A stretch of 5,502 nt of DNA from Saprospiraceae bacterium (lineage in GTDB: Bacteria; Bacteroidota; Bacteroidia; Chitinophagales; Saprospiraceae): assembly GCA_007125435.1 (NCBI GenBank), contig SLDF01000373.1:1-5502 (forward strand), in the 5' to 3' direction. Made by a program: the position numbers and the translations under genes. Shown piece after piece: positions 1 through 5,481 of the stretch (its first letter is position 1; every line of letters starts with the position of its first letter). The notes beneath the pieces are model-generated. The model was not told where the DNA came from. It did no database searches and was given only the letters and a program-made list of their open reading frames with translations.

Positions 1-1161
1 ACCATCAGCAACTTCATAATGCCTTATGGTGTGGCGCCCAATTTTCTGATCAATGGCAAGGAATATGCTGTGCCTATGGTCATAGAAGAGAGCTCGGTCG
101 TTGCTGCTGCCTCGGCTGCTGCTAAATTTTGGTATTCTAGAGGGGGCTTTAAGGTTGACATTGTTGACACCAAAAAACTGGGTCAGGTACACTTTGCCTG
201 GTCGGGTCCTAAACCGATCTTGCTGGAAAGATGGAATGCTATCACCTCTCGTCTCAAAAACGATGCATTAGACATAACTGCCAACATGGAAAAGAGGGGC
301 GGTGGGGTGCTATCTGTCGACCTCTTGGACAAGAAAGATATAGCGCCTAACTATTATCAAATACATGTTTCATTTGAGACTTGCGACTCGATGGGTGCTA
401 ACTTTATCAACTCTGTCCTGGAGAGTTATGCAGAAAGCTTGAGGTGCTACTTCATGGAGCAGAAAGACTTGCCTGACGAACATAGAGATATCAGGATTAT
501 CATGTCCATATTGTCAAATTACACACCGGAGTGTCTGGCAAGAGCGCGTGTAGAGTGCCCTGTCAGTGACCTGGGAATGGTCAATGGCCTAAAGCCGGAA
601 GAGTTTGCCAAAAAGTTTGAAATGGCTGTGCATGTTGCGAGGTCAGACCCTTATCGGGCTACTACCCATAATAAGGGTATATTCAACGGTATCGATGCTG
701 TAGTGTTAGCCACGGCCAATGACTTTAGAGCCGTAGAGGCCTGCGGTCACACCTATGCTGCCAGAGACGGTCAGTACAGAAGCCTTAGCTACTGTGAGCT
801 AAAGGATGGGGTGTTTAAGTTTTGGCTGGATATTCCGCTGGCTTTAGGCACCGTAGGGGGGCTTACATCTTTGCACCCCATGGCTAAAAAGTCGCTTGAG
901 CTCCTTGGGCAACCAACAGCAAAAGAGCTGATGGCAATCATTGCTGCTACCGGGCTGGCGCAAAATTTTGCAGCCGTAAGGTCACTAGTTACGACGGGTA
1001 TACAGCAAGGCCATATGAAGATGCACCTGATGAATATTCTCAACCACCTTGATGCAAAACCGGATATTAGAGACGCTGCTGAGGCTTATTTCTCAGATAA
1101 GACCGTTTCATTTAGTGCTGTAAGGTCATTTGTGGATAGCTACAAATCAATACCCTCCTAG
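1..1161 (+). CDS. mvaA: Hydroxymethylglutaryl-CoA reductase, class II (5' partial)
   Basis: The enzyme interconverts HMG-CoA and mevalonate, the committed step of the mevalonate route to isoprenoids. The frame is open from base 1, so the true start lies upstream; the first Met (base 19) falls inside a conserved stretch. From memory of the Pseudomonas mevalonii enzyme, about 50 N-terminal residues are missing. Counting from that Met, all the catalytic residues are present: Glu24 in IEESSVVAAAS, Lys219 in THNKGIFNGID, Asp235 in ATANDFRAVEA and His332 in GIQQGHM, matching Glu83, Lys267, Asp283 and His381 of P. mevalonii. The cofactor-domain motif DSMGAN is also present. Class II enzymes are often annotated 'degradative', but in Bacteroidota the role is probably biosynthetic, which the neighbouring GHMP kinase supports (inference). 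NADH versus NADPH preference cannot be read with confidence. The stop is TAG at 1159-1161. Confidence 0.96.
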   Translation, partial: TISNFIMPYGVAPNFLINGKEYAVPMVIEESSVVAAASAAAKFWYSRGGFKVDIVDTKKLGQVHFAWSGPKPILLERWNAITSRLKNDALDITANMEKRGGGVLSVDLLDKKDIAPNYYQIHVSFETCDSMGANFINSVLESYAESLRCYFMEQKDLPDEHRDIRIIMSILSNYTPECLARARVECPVSDLGMVNGLKPEEFAKKFEMAVHVARSDPYRATTHNKGIFNGIDAVVLATANDFRAVEACGHTYAARDGQYRSLSYCELKDGVFKFWLDIPLALGTVGGLTSLHPMAKKSLELLGQPTAKELMAIIAATGLAQNFAAVRSLVTTGIQQGHMKMHLMNILNHLDAKPDIRDAAEAYFSDKTVSFSAVRSFVDSYKSIPS

Positions 1162-1180
1162 TCGTCTGGAAAGGAATTAA

Positions 1181-1205
1181 TGCCCATAGTATTTATTTAT
1201 GGGTA
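1181..1205 (+). terminator. Weak hairpin after the HMG-CoA reductase gene
   Basis: CCCATA (1183-1188) pairs perfectly with TATGGG (1198-1203). A G-T pair and a T-A pair extend the stem to 8 pairs around a 9-base AT-rich loop. It begins 19 bases after the stop codon. The following sequence is T-rich (1210-1222) but has no immediate T-run, so this would be a poor intrinsic terminator. It may instead allow read-through into the kinase gene, or be chance in AT-rich DNA. Confidence 0.25.
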
Positions 1206-1215
1206 AATGTTTTAT

Positions 1216-1223
1216 TATTTTTG
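1216..1223 (+). promoter_or_regulatory. Candidate -7 box of a Bacteroidota promoter for the GHMP kinase gene
   Basis: TATTTTTG matches the Bacteroidota primary-sigma -7 element TAnnTTTG exactly. It lies 39 bases before the kinase ATG, which would give a 5' leader of roughly 30 bases. I find no TTG at the expected 17-23 base spacing upstream, so the -33 half is missing and the call is weak. The box lies in a T-rich stretch where a chance match is likely. Confidence 0.3.
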
Positions 1224-1262
1224 GAGAACCTCTAGAAAATCAGCTAAAATAAAAGCAATCGC

Positions 1263-2189
1263 ATGTCGGAGCATATCATTAAGAGAGCAAACGGAAAATT
1301 ATTGCTAACCGGAGAATACGCTGTACTTGATGGTGCTATAGCACTCGGCCTACCTACTAAATATGGTCAGACTATCGCTGTCATAAAAGAAGACACACCT
1401 CAGGACAAGTTGAAGTGGGAGTCTTTAGATATGTATCACGATATTTGGTTTGAGGGCACATTTAATACGCAGACATTTAACTTTTCTGAAAGCGATAACA
1501 ATGACACTGCAGAAGTCATTACGAGGATTCTTAATTATGTGGCTCAGCAAAACCCGGATAGTTTGAGCTATATTTCAAAAATAAGAATCAAGCTAGACTA
1601 TCCTGTCAAATGGGGTCTTGGCAGCAGTGCATCAGTCATTTCTTGTATTGCACAGGTTTTTGGAGTAGACCCCTATCAAATTCAAAAAGATATATTTGGG
1701 GGAAGTGGTTATGATATTGCTTGTGCCACTTCAAATAAGCCGATTCTTTACACTAATAATATAGAAGCCGAGAAAAAGGTGACGCCATCTAGTTTTAGGC
1801 CGGCAAAGCCTGAATTATGGCACTTTGTTTATTTGGGCCACAAAAAGAATAGCAGAGAGGCCATTAAGTATTATAAAGATATTGTGCAGGATAAAAGTCA
1901 ATTTGTCTCTATAATCAATCAATTGTCACTAGACATATCCACCTCAAAAAGCCATAGTGAACAAGTCGCCATTCTGAATAAGCATGAAGATGTAGTTTCT
2001 GAATTTCTCAATCTACCAAAGGCCAAAACACAGCACTTTGAGGACTTTAATGGCGTTATAAAGTCATTAGGCGCCTGGGGGGGCGATTTTGTAGCCGCTG
2101 TTTCAATAGATAAAAATATTGATCTTGATTACTTTTATCAAAAAGGCTATCCGACTGTAATTCCCTACACCTCAATAATCATGAATTGA
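1263..2189 (+). CDS. GYDIA-family GHMP kinase, probable mevalonate-pathway kinase
   Basis: A 308-residue ATP-dependent small-molecule kinase of the GHMP superfamily. Motif 1 is near the N-terminus (GKLLLTGEYAVLDG, residues 11-24). Motif 2, the phosphate-binding loop, is PVKWGLGSSAS (114-124). GGSGYDIA (146-153) carries Asp151, which should align with the catalytic aspartate of mevalonate kinases and gives the family its name. The C-terminal motif 3 is GAWGGDFVAA (270-279). Length is normal and the gene looks intact. The ATG at 1263 is chosen because motif 1 begins ten residues later; only A-rich sequence precedes it, with no Shine-Dalgarno. Position next to HMG-CoA reductase suggests mevalonate or phosphomevalonate as substrate, but the sequence cannot decide between them, and to my knowledge the family's exact substrate is not firmly established. 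The stop is TGA at 2187-2189, inside an inverted repeat. Confidence 0.9.
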   Translation: MSEHIIKRANGKLLLTGEYAVLDGAIALGLPTKYGQTIAVIKEDTPQDKLKWESLDMYHDIWFEGTFNTQTFNFSESDNNDTAEVITRILNYVAQQNPDSLSYISKIRIKLDYPVKWGLGSSASVISCIAQVFGVDPYQIQKDIFGGSGYDIACATSNKPILYTNNIEAEKKVTPSSFRPAKPELWHFVYLGHKKNSREAIKYYKDIVQDKSQFVSIINQLSLDISTSKSHSEQVAILNKHEDVVSEFLNLPKAKTQHFEDFNGVIKSLGAWGGDFVAAVSIDKNIDLDYFYQKGYPTVIPYTSIIMN

Positions 2190-2208
2190 CACCCACACCA
2201 TTGTCAAT
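2185..2208. repeat. Inverted repeat ATTGACA-N10-TGTCAAT, possible operator or weak terminator
   Basis: Perfect 7-base arms (2185-2191 and 2202-2208) flank a 10-base spacer. The left arm overlaps the kinase stop codon. No T-run follows directly on the + strand, so a terminator role for the kinase gene is doubtful. The repeat lies immediately upstream of a TAnnTTTG box (2213-2220), where a dimeric repressor or activator could bind. The structure is seen in the sequence; the function is inference. Confidence 0.35.
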
Positions 2209-2220
2209 CAAGTAGTTTTG
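2186..2220 (+). promoter_or_regulatory. Candidate promoter of the HU-TPR-COX24 unit
   Basis: TAGTTTTG at 2213-2220 is a perfect TAnnTTTG -7 element. A TTG at 2186-2188 could serve as the -33 element with a 24-base spacer, just outside the usual 17-23. Transcription would begin near 2226 and leave a leader of about 115 bases before the HU start. The spacer contains most of an inverted repeat, which could make the promoter regulated. Confidence 0.4.
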
Positions 2221-2264
2221 AAAAAAATAATGCATACATTTTCGCCATTTTCTTTCCTTTTAAG

Positions 2265-2309
2265 GTAAAATTTACGAAATTTGCGTCGCTTTAGCAAAAA
2301 CGGGCTAAA
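2265..2309 (+). promoter_or_regulatory. Structured leader upstream of the HU-like gene
   Basis: Two small symmetric elements lie between the candidate promoter and the HU start. One is an 11-base palindrome, GTAAA-A-TTTAC, at 2265-2275. The other is a 6-base-pair hairpin, TTTAGC (2290-2295) with GCTAAA (2304-2309), around an 8-base loop and followed by AT-rich sequence. Neither is strong, and I recognise no known riboswitch or ribosomal leader. They are reported because they are what this 151-base gap holds besides the promoter candidate. Confidence 0.2.
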
Positions 2310-2340
2310 AATTTTATAAGTCACTATAAATGAGATATTA

Positions 2341-2649
2341 ATGAGGAAAGCAGATTTAGTTTCAACAATTTCTGAGAAAACAGGAGTGCCGAAAGTAGAT
2401 GTATTGGTAACATTGGAGAATTTTTTCACAGAAGTTAAGGATTCACTTACAGAAGGAGAAAATGTTTATATAAGAGGGTTTGGCTCATTTGTTATAAAAA
2501 AGAGAAAGCGTAAAATAGGAAGGCATATCAAAAAGAACATATCTATTGAAATACCTGAACATTATATTCCTTCATTCAAGCCGGCGAAAGTTTTCCTGGA
2601 GCAAGTGAAAGAAAATGTCACATCTGCACCTGAAGAAGAAGAGGATTAA
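2341..2649 (+). CDS. HU/IHF-family DNA-binding protein with atypical arm and acidic tail
   Basis: A 102-residue nucleoid-associated protein expected to bind DNA as a dimer. The N-terminal helical dimerisation part (residues 1-40) is followed by the family signature GFGSF (46-50), the basic beta arm (51-77, with KKRKRKIGR) and PSFKPAK (77-83). In canonical HU/IHF the arm tip reads GRNPxTG, with a proline that intercalates in DNA; here it reads GRHIKKN (60-66), so that proline is absent. From memory, related Bacteroidota proteins beside RNase E/G genes show similar replacements, so this is probably a subfamily trait. A tail ending EEEED (98-102) makes it about ten residues longer than E. coli HU. 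The ATG at 2341 gives the standard HU N-terminus (MRKADLV). The TPR gene starts 3 bases after its stop, so the two are almost certainly cotranscribed. Confidence 0.93.
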   Translation: MRKADLVSTISEKTGVPKVDVLVTLENFFTEVKDSLTEGENVYIRGFGSFVIKKRKRKIGRHIKKNISIEIPEHYIPSFKPAKVFLEQVKENVTSAPEEEED

Positions 2650-2652
2650 CAG

Positions 2653-3444
2653 ATGAAAAGCAATAGCATTTCCGGTCCCATGATATTAATTGGATCGGCC
2701 GTTGTTTTACTATTAGTGCTTTTGTTTGGTTTCAGCAATGTGAGCAAGCAAAGCAAAAAACTAAGCGACAAGAGGAGTCAAAAAGTTGACTTGGTGTCTC
2801 CCGGGACGTTATTAAGGGCAGCTAAACAAAACTTATCCCCTGAGTTATTGGATGCTGTTGAGACGTTTGAGATGCAGCTGGAAAAGACCTCCGATGAGGA
2901 AAAGCAAATTGAGCTCATGCAAGAGTTGGCATCCAGATGGTATCGTTTATCGGAGCCTGCGATTTCAGGTTATTACGCTGAAAAAATCGCAGAGAGAATG
3001 GAAAGCGATGCTATGGCATGGTCAATTGCAGGTACGACATATACACTCTGTCTGCAGCAGGAAGAAGATGGAAAGACAAAGCAGTTTTGCGCTAAAAGGG
3101 CAAGAGAGGCATTTGAAAACGCTATATCCCTGGAGCCGGAAGAAGTTTCTCATCGCGTCAATCTCGCTGTAGCCATTGTGGAGTTTCCAGATCAGGAAAA
3201 CCCCATGCAAGGCATCTTGATGCTAAGAGAATTGGCCGATCAGTATCCAGAAAGCCCGACTGTACTGTTTAATCTGGGAAGATTTGCGATTCAGACTGGT
3301 CAGTATGACAAGGCTATAGAAAGGCTTTCCTCAGCGCTAGAAATAGAACCCGGCTCTAAAGCCATAGCTTGTTTATTAGGACAAGCACACCAAAGAGCAG
3401 GTAATGATGAGCAGGCGGAACTATTCATCAAAGAATGCAATTAA
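2653..3444 (+). CDS. Membrane-anchored TPR-repeat protein
   Basis: A 263-residue protein with one hydrophobic segment near the N-terminus (about residues 9-27, rich in Val, Leu and Ile) and then a helical domain. There is no clear signal-peptidase site, so it is probably an uncleaved anchor. Lys and Arg cluster just after the segment (residues 32-44) with little charge before it; by the positive-inside rule this favours a cytoplasmic TPR domain. TPR-like helix pairs can be read at about 121-160, 164-200, 201-235 and 235-263. The clearest is the third, with FNLGRFAIQTGQYDKAIERL and then ALEIEPGS. TPRs bind other proteins; no enzymatic motif is visible. The gene lies 3 bases after the HU-like gene and 27 before the small basic protein. 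The sequence does not reveal its partner. Confidence 0.88.
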   Translation: MKSNSISGPMILIGSAVVLLLVLLFGFSNVSKQSKKLSDKRSQKVDLVSPGTLLRAAKQNLSPELLDAVETFEMQLEKTSDEEKQIELMQELASRWYRLSEPAISGYYAEKIAERMESDAMAWSIAGTTYTLCLQQEEDGKTKQFCAKRAREAFENAISLEPEEVSHRVNLAVAIVEFPDQENPMQGILMLRELADQYPESPTVLFNLGRFAIQTGQYDKAIERLSSALEIEPGSKAIACLLGQAHQRAGNDEQAELFIKECN

Positions 3445-3471
3445 TTATTAATGAACTAAAATATAGAGAGT

Positions 3472-3564
3472 ATGCCGTGTGGTAAAAAAAGAAAAAGACA
3501 TAAGATCTCAACTCATAAGAGAAAAAAGAGATTGCGTAAGAATAGACACAAAAAGAAGAAGTAA
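3472..3564 (+). CDS. AURKAIP1/COX24-domain small basic protein, probable 30S ribosomal protein
   Basis: A complete 30-codon gene, easily missed because of its size. The product starts MPCGKKRKRHK, continues with THKRKKRLRKNRHKKKK and is almost entirely Lys, Arg and His. This matches the C-terminal motif of mitochondrial COX24/AURKAIP1 (mS38; DUF1713/COX24_C), and Bacteroidota genomes commonly carry such a gene between the TPR and RNase E/G genes (recalled, not searched). Proteins of this type, like the actinobacterial bS22, sit in the small ribosomal subunit against 16S rRNA, so a structural ribosomal role is the best reading. ATG at 3472 is the only reasonable start; AGAGAG lies a few bases upstream and could act as a weak ribosome-binding site. 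It follows the TPR gene by 27 bases, and the terminator begins 16 bases after its TAA. Confidence 0.85.
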   Translation: MPCGKKRKRHKISTHKRKKRLRKNRHKKKK

Positions 3565-3580
3565 CGCTTCGTTAATAAAG

Positions 3581-3642
3581 TAAGACTGCCAATTACAGAT
3601 TTTATTTAGATTAATCTTGTTGGTAGTCTTATTTTTGTTTTT
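3581..3642 (+). terminator. Strong intrinsic terminator of the HU-TPR-COX24 unit
   Basis: TAAGACTGCCAA (3581-3592) pairs with TTGGTAGTCTTA (3620-3631): 12 pairs including one G-U. A nested 5-pair stem, AGATT (3597-3601) with AATCT (3613-3617), sits inside. The stem runs directly into ATTTTTGTTTTTC, a good T-tract. This is the most convincing regulatory element in the window and separates the operon from the RNase gene, which therefore needs its own promoter. Confidence 0.88.
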
Positions 3643-3666
3643 CATTTGTTTTCATATTTATGTTTC
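3635..3666 (+). promoter_or_regulatory. Candidate upstream promoter of the RNase E/G gene
   Basis: TTG (3635-3637, in the terminator's T-tract) is followed after 17 bases by TATTTATG (3655-3662) and after 21 bases by TATGTTTC (3659-3666). Each matches TAnnTTTG at all but one position. Either would start transcription near 3669-3672, giving a leader of about 165 bases but starting inside the left arm of the hairpin at 3664-3740. The region is T-rich, so chance matches are likely. Confidence 0.22.
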
Positions 3667-3740
3667 TAAACAAATTGGTTGTCAGCAAAATTAACAAACC
3701 ATCTCTCTCCGTCGAATAGAGCCGACAATCGTGTTTAGAG
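3664..3740. other. Long imperfect hairpin upstream of the RNase E/G gene, function unknown
   Basis: Two stacked stems are visible. The outer stem pairs TCTAAACA (3665-3672) with TGTTTAGA (3732-3739), perfect over 8 bases plus a T-G pair. The inner stem pairs GGTTGTCAGC (3677-3686) with GCCGACAATC (3721-3730), with one G-U and one A-C mismatch. A small asymmetric internal loop (4 bases against 1) separates them, and the top is a 34-base loop. No T-run follows on either strand, so it is not a plain terminator. It could be an RNA leader controlling the RNase, a small RNA, or the scar of a short mobile repeat. Confidence 0.55.
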
Positions 3741-3767
3741 CCATCCTTACCCTTTTCATTATTCGAG

Positions 3768-3787
3768 ATTGGTGTGAATGCATCAAT
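3768..3787 (+). other. Small hairpin in the RNase E/G upstream region
   Basis: ATTGGTG (3768-3774) pairs with CATCAAT (3781-3787), 7 pairs including one G-U, around a 6-base loop. It is 48 bases before the GTG start. Right after it the hexamer TGTCAA occurs twice, 8 bases apart (3787-3792 and 3795-3800). By itself it is within what chance can produce; it is notable only as part of a structured leader. Confidence 0.25.
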
Positions 3788-3793
3788 GTCAAT

Positions 3794-3821
3794 TTGTCAA
3801 CTTATTATAACATTAAGTTTT
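3794..3821 (+). promoter_or_regulatory. Candidate proximal promoter of the RNase E/G gene
   Basis: TTG at 3794-3796 and TAAGTTTT at 3814-3821 are 17 bases apart; the second matches TAnnTTTG at seven of eight positions. Spacing fits the Bacteroidota pattern. The start site would fall near 3827, leaving only about 8 bases before the GTG, an almost leaderless mRNA. That makes this promoter either unusual or a false match. Confidence 0.27.
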
Positions 3822-3834
3822 AAAACTTTTTTGT

Positions 3835-5382
3835 GTGGAAAAGGAATTAATAATCAACTCTACCGGGACGGAGGTAGAAATAGCGCTGTTGGAAAATAAA
3901 AAACTAGTCGAAATCCATCGGCAAAAAAACAACTCCAACTTTTCTGTCGGTGATATTTTTCTGGGCAAAGTAAAAAAGCTTATGCCAGGCCTCAATGCTG
4001 CTTTTGTTGATATTGGGTATAAAAAAGACGCCTTTTTACATTATACTGATCTCGGGCCAAAGGTGCCTTCACTCATTAAGTACACACAAGATGCCCTTAA
4101 TGGAAAAAAGGATTTTAAGCTTGACAACTATGACCTGAATGAAGAAATCGTAAAGACCGGTAAGATAGACAAGGTCTTTAATCGGCGCCAGCCGGTATTG
4201 GTTCAGATACTAAAAGAACCGATCTCCACAAAAGGACCTCGGCTAAGTTGCGAGGTGAATATACCGGGGCGATTAATGGTACTCACACCGTTTGCCAACT
4301 CTGTTGCTGTGTCTAAGAAAATCAGCAATCAAGATGAAAGAAAAAGACTTTCCTTACTCATAGAAAGTATAAAGCCTAAAAACTTCGGTCTGATTGTTCG
4401 TACAGCTGCAGAGGGTAAAAGAGCCGCTGATCTTCACGAAGAGATGCGTGAGTTAATCGAAAAGTGGAAAGAAATCCACGAACAAATCAACAAGTCTGAA
4501 CCTCCTGTAAAGCTGCTTAGTGAGTTAGACAAATCATCTAGTATTTTGAGGGATATTCTCAATGACACCTTCAATAGAATAGTCGTCAATGACAAAGAGC
4601 TTTATAATAGTCTTAAGAGCTACATTAGCTCATTTGCTCCAGATAAAATTAAAATTCTCAACAACCATAGATCGAAAGTTCCGGTATTTGATGCTTTTGG
4701 CGTGACAAAACAAATAAAGTCTGCCTTTGGCAAGACGGCAACGATGGCAAGTGGTGCCTACCTGGTTATCGAACACACAGAAGCCATGCACGTCATCGAT
4801 GTAAACAGTGGACCAAAAAACGTTTCCAACACTCAAGAAGATGCCATTCTCGGTGTCAATCTTGAAGCCGCAGAAGAAATAGCCAGACAGCTCAGGCTTA
4901 GAGATATTGGAGGTCTTATCATTATTGACTTCATTGATATGCGCAATGGAGAACACAGGCGTAAGCTCGAACAAAAAATGAAAGACTTTATGCGCAAAGA
5001 CAGAGCGCAACACACCATTTTACCTTTGTCTAAGTTTGGCCTGATGCAGATCACTCGAGAGCGCGTCAAGCCCGAGGTAAAAATTACGACCGCAGAGGTT
5101 TGCCCTTCTTGTCAAGGTACTGGAAAGGTCAATCCTACCATACTCATCCTGGATGATATTGAAAGGGATATGCAGTTTATTCTACAGTCCAGGCCGAGTT
5201 CTAAGTTTAGCATACAGGCTCATCCTTTTGTGCACTCGTACCTAAAGCGGGGTCTGCCGTCAATGCAGATGAAGTGGTATATGAAATATAAGCGATGGAT
5301 ACAAATCATTCCTAATGCCGACTTTCATATCAATGAGTATAAATTTTATGATGAATCACAAGACGAGATTCGCTTCAATTAG
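3835..5382 (+). CDS. rng: Ribonuclease E/G family endoribonuclease
   Basis: A 515-residue endoribonuclease of the RNase E/G family, acting in the cytoplasm in mRNA decay and rRNA maturation on 5'-monophosphorylated RNA. The S1 RNA-binding domain starts around residue 36 (VGDIFLGKVKKLMPGLNAAF) and is longer than in E. coli, with a Lys-rich insertion at about 75-110. Arg189-Thr190 in GLIVRTA match the 5'-phosphate sensor (Arg169-Thr170 of E. coli RNase E). Asp322 and Asn324 in IDVNSG and Asp365 in IIIDFIDM match the Mg-binding Asp303, Asn305 and Asp346 with identical spacing. CPSCQGTG (423-430) is the zinc-link (Cys423, Cys426). The long C-terminal degradosome scaffold of proteobacterial RNase E is absent. 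GTG at 3835 is chosen because the conserved N-terminus ELIINST follows at once and the next in-frame ATG (Met50) would cut into the S1 domain. RNase G versus E naming is by size. Confidence 0.95.
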   Translation: MEKELIINSTGTEVEIALLENKKLVEIHRQKNNSNFSVGDIFLGKVKKLMPGLNAAFVDIGYKKDAFLHYTDLGPKVPSLIKYTQDALNGKKDFKLDNYDLNEEIVKTGKIDKVFNRRQPVLVQILKEPISTKGPRLSCEVNIPGRLMVLTPFANSVAVSKKISNQDERKRLSLLIESIKPKNFGLIVRTAAEGKRAADLHEEMRELIEKWKEIHEQINKSEPPVKLLSELDKSSSILRDILNDTFNRIVVNDKELYNSLKSYISSFAPDKIKILNNHRSKVPVFDAFGVTKQIKSAFGKTATMASGAYLVIEHTEAMHVIDVNSGPKNVSNTQEDAILGVNLEAAEEIARQLRLRDIGGLIIIDFIDMRNGEHRRKLEQKMKDFMRKDRAQHTILPLSKFGLMQITRERVKPEVKITTAEVCPSCQGTGKVNPTILILDDIERDMQFILQSRPSSKFSIQAHPFVHSYLKRGLPSMQMKWYMKYKRWIQIIPNADFHINEYKFYDESQDEIRFN

Positions 5383-5461
5383 GCCTGAGGTGGGTTCAAT
5401 ACTCAACTACAAGAGCTCACTTATATAGGCTACCTCTAAAAACTCCTTCAGCGGCTGGAAC

Positions 5462-5481
5462 GCAAAATTATACAATTTTGC
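5462..5481 (+). terminator. Perfect inverted repeat downstream of the RNase E/G gene, possible terminator
   Basis: GCAAAATT (5462-5469) and AATTTTGC (5474-5481) form a perfect 8-pair stem with a 4-base loop, 80 bases after the RNase stop. The 3' arm contains four T's and an AT-rich stretch follows (5487-5502), but there is no clean T-run. A terminator, perhaps acting in both directions, is the likeliest reading; an operator for a gene beyond the window is the alternative. Confidence 0.4.

Noticed and set aside
789..1043. Open - strand frame of 84 codons antisense to HMG-CoA reductase
   Set aside because: It lies wholly inside a well-supported gene, has Cys/Ser-rich composition typical of an antisense shadow, and resembles no family I know.
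2208..2429. Open - strand frame of 73 codons over the HU leader and HU start
   Set aside because: It overlaps the HU-like coding region in antisense and its composition (FF, KKRRK runs) only reflects AT-rich DNA.
2852..3172. Alternative + strand frame of 106 codons inside the TPR gene
   Set aside because: It has Trp/Cys/Arg-rich out-of-frame composition, while the overlapping frame gives clear TPR helices.
3787..3800. TGTCAA hexamer repeated before the RNase gene and also near the HU promoter, as a shared operator
   Set aside because: TGTCAA-like strings also occur inside coding regions here (for example near 512), and the two sites differ in arrangement (tandem versus inverted).
3643..3834. 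Possible tRNA or known riboswitch in the gap before the RNase gene
   Set aside because: No cloverleaf, no T-loop GTTCGAnnC in a proper stem and no CCA-type end; the pairing seen is one long hairpin plus a small one.
4630..5069. Two open - strand frames antisense to the RNase catalytic domain
   Set aside because: They oppose the most conserved part of RNase E/G, including the catalytic aspartates, and encode nothing recognisable.
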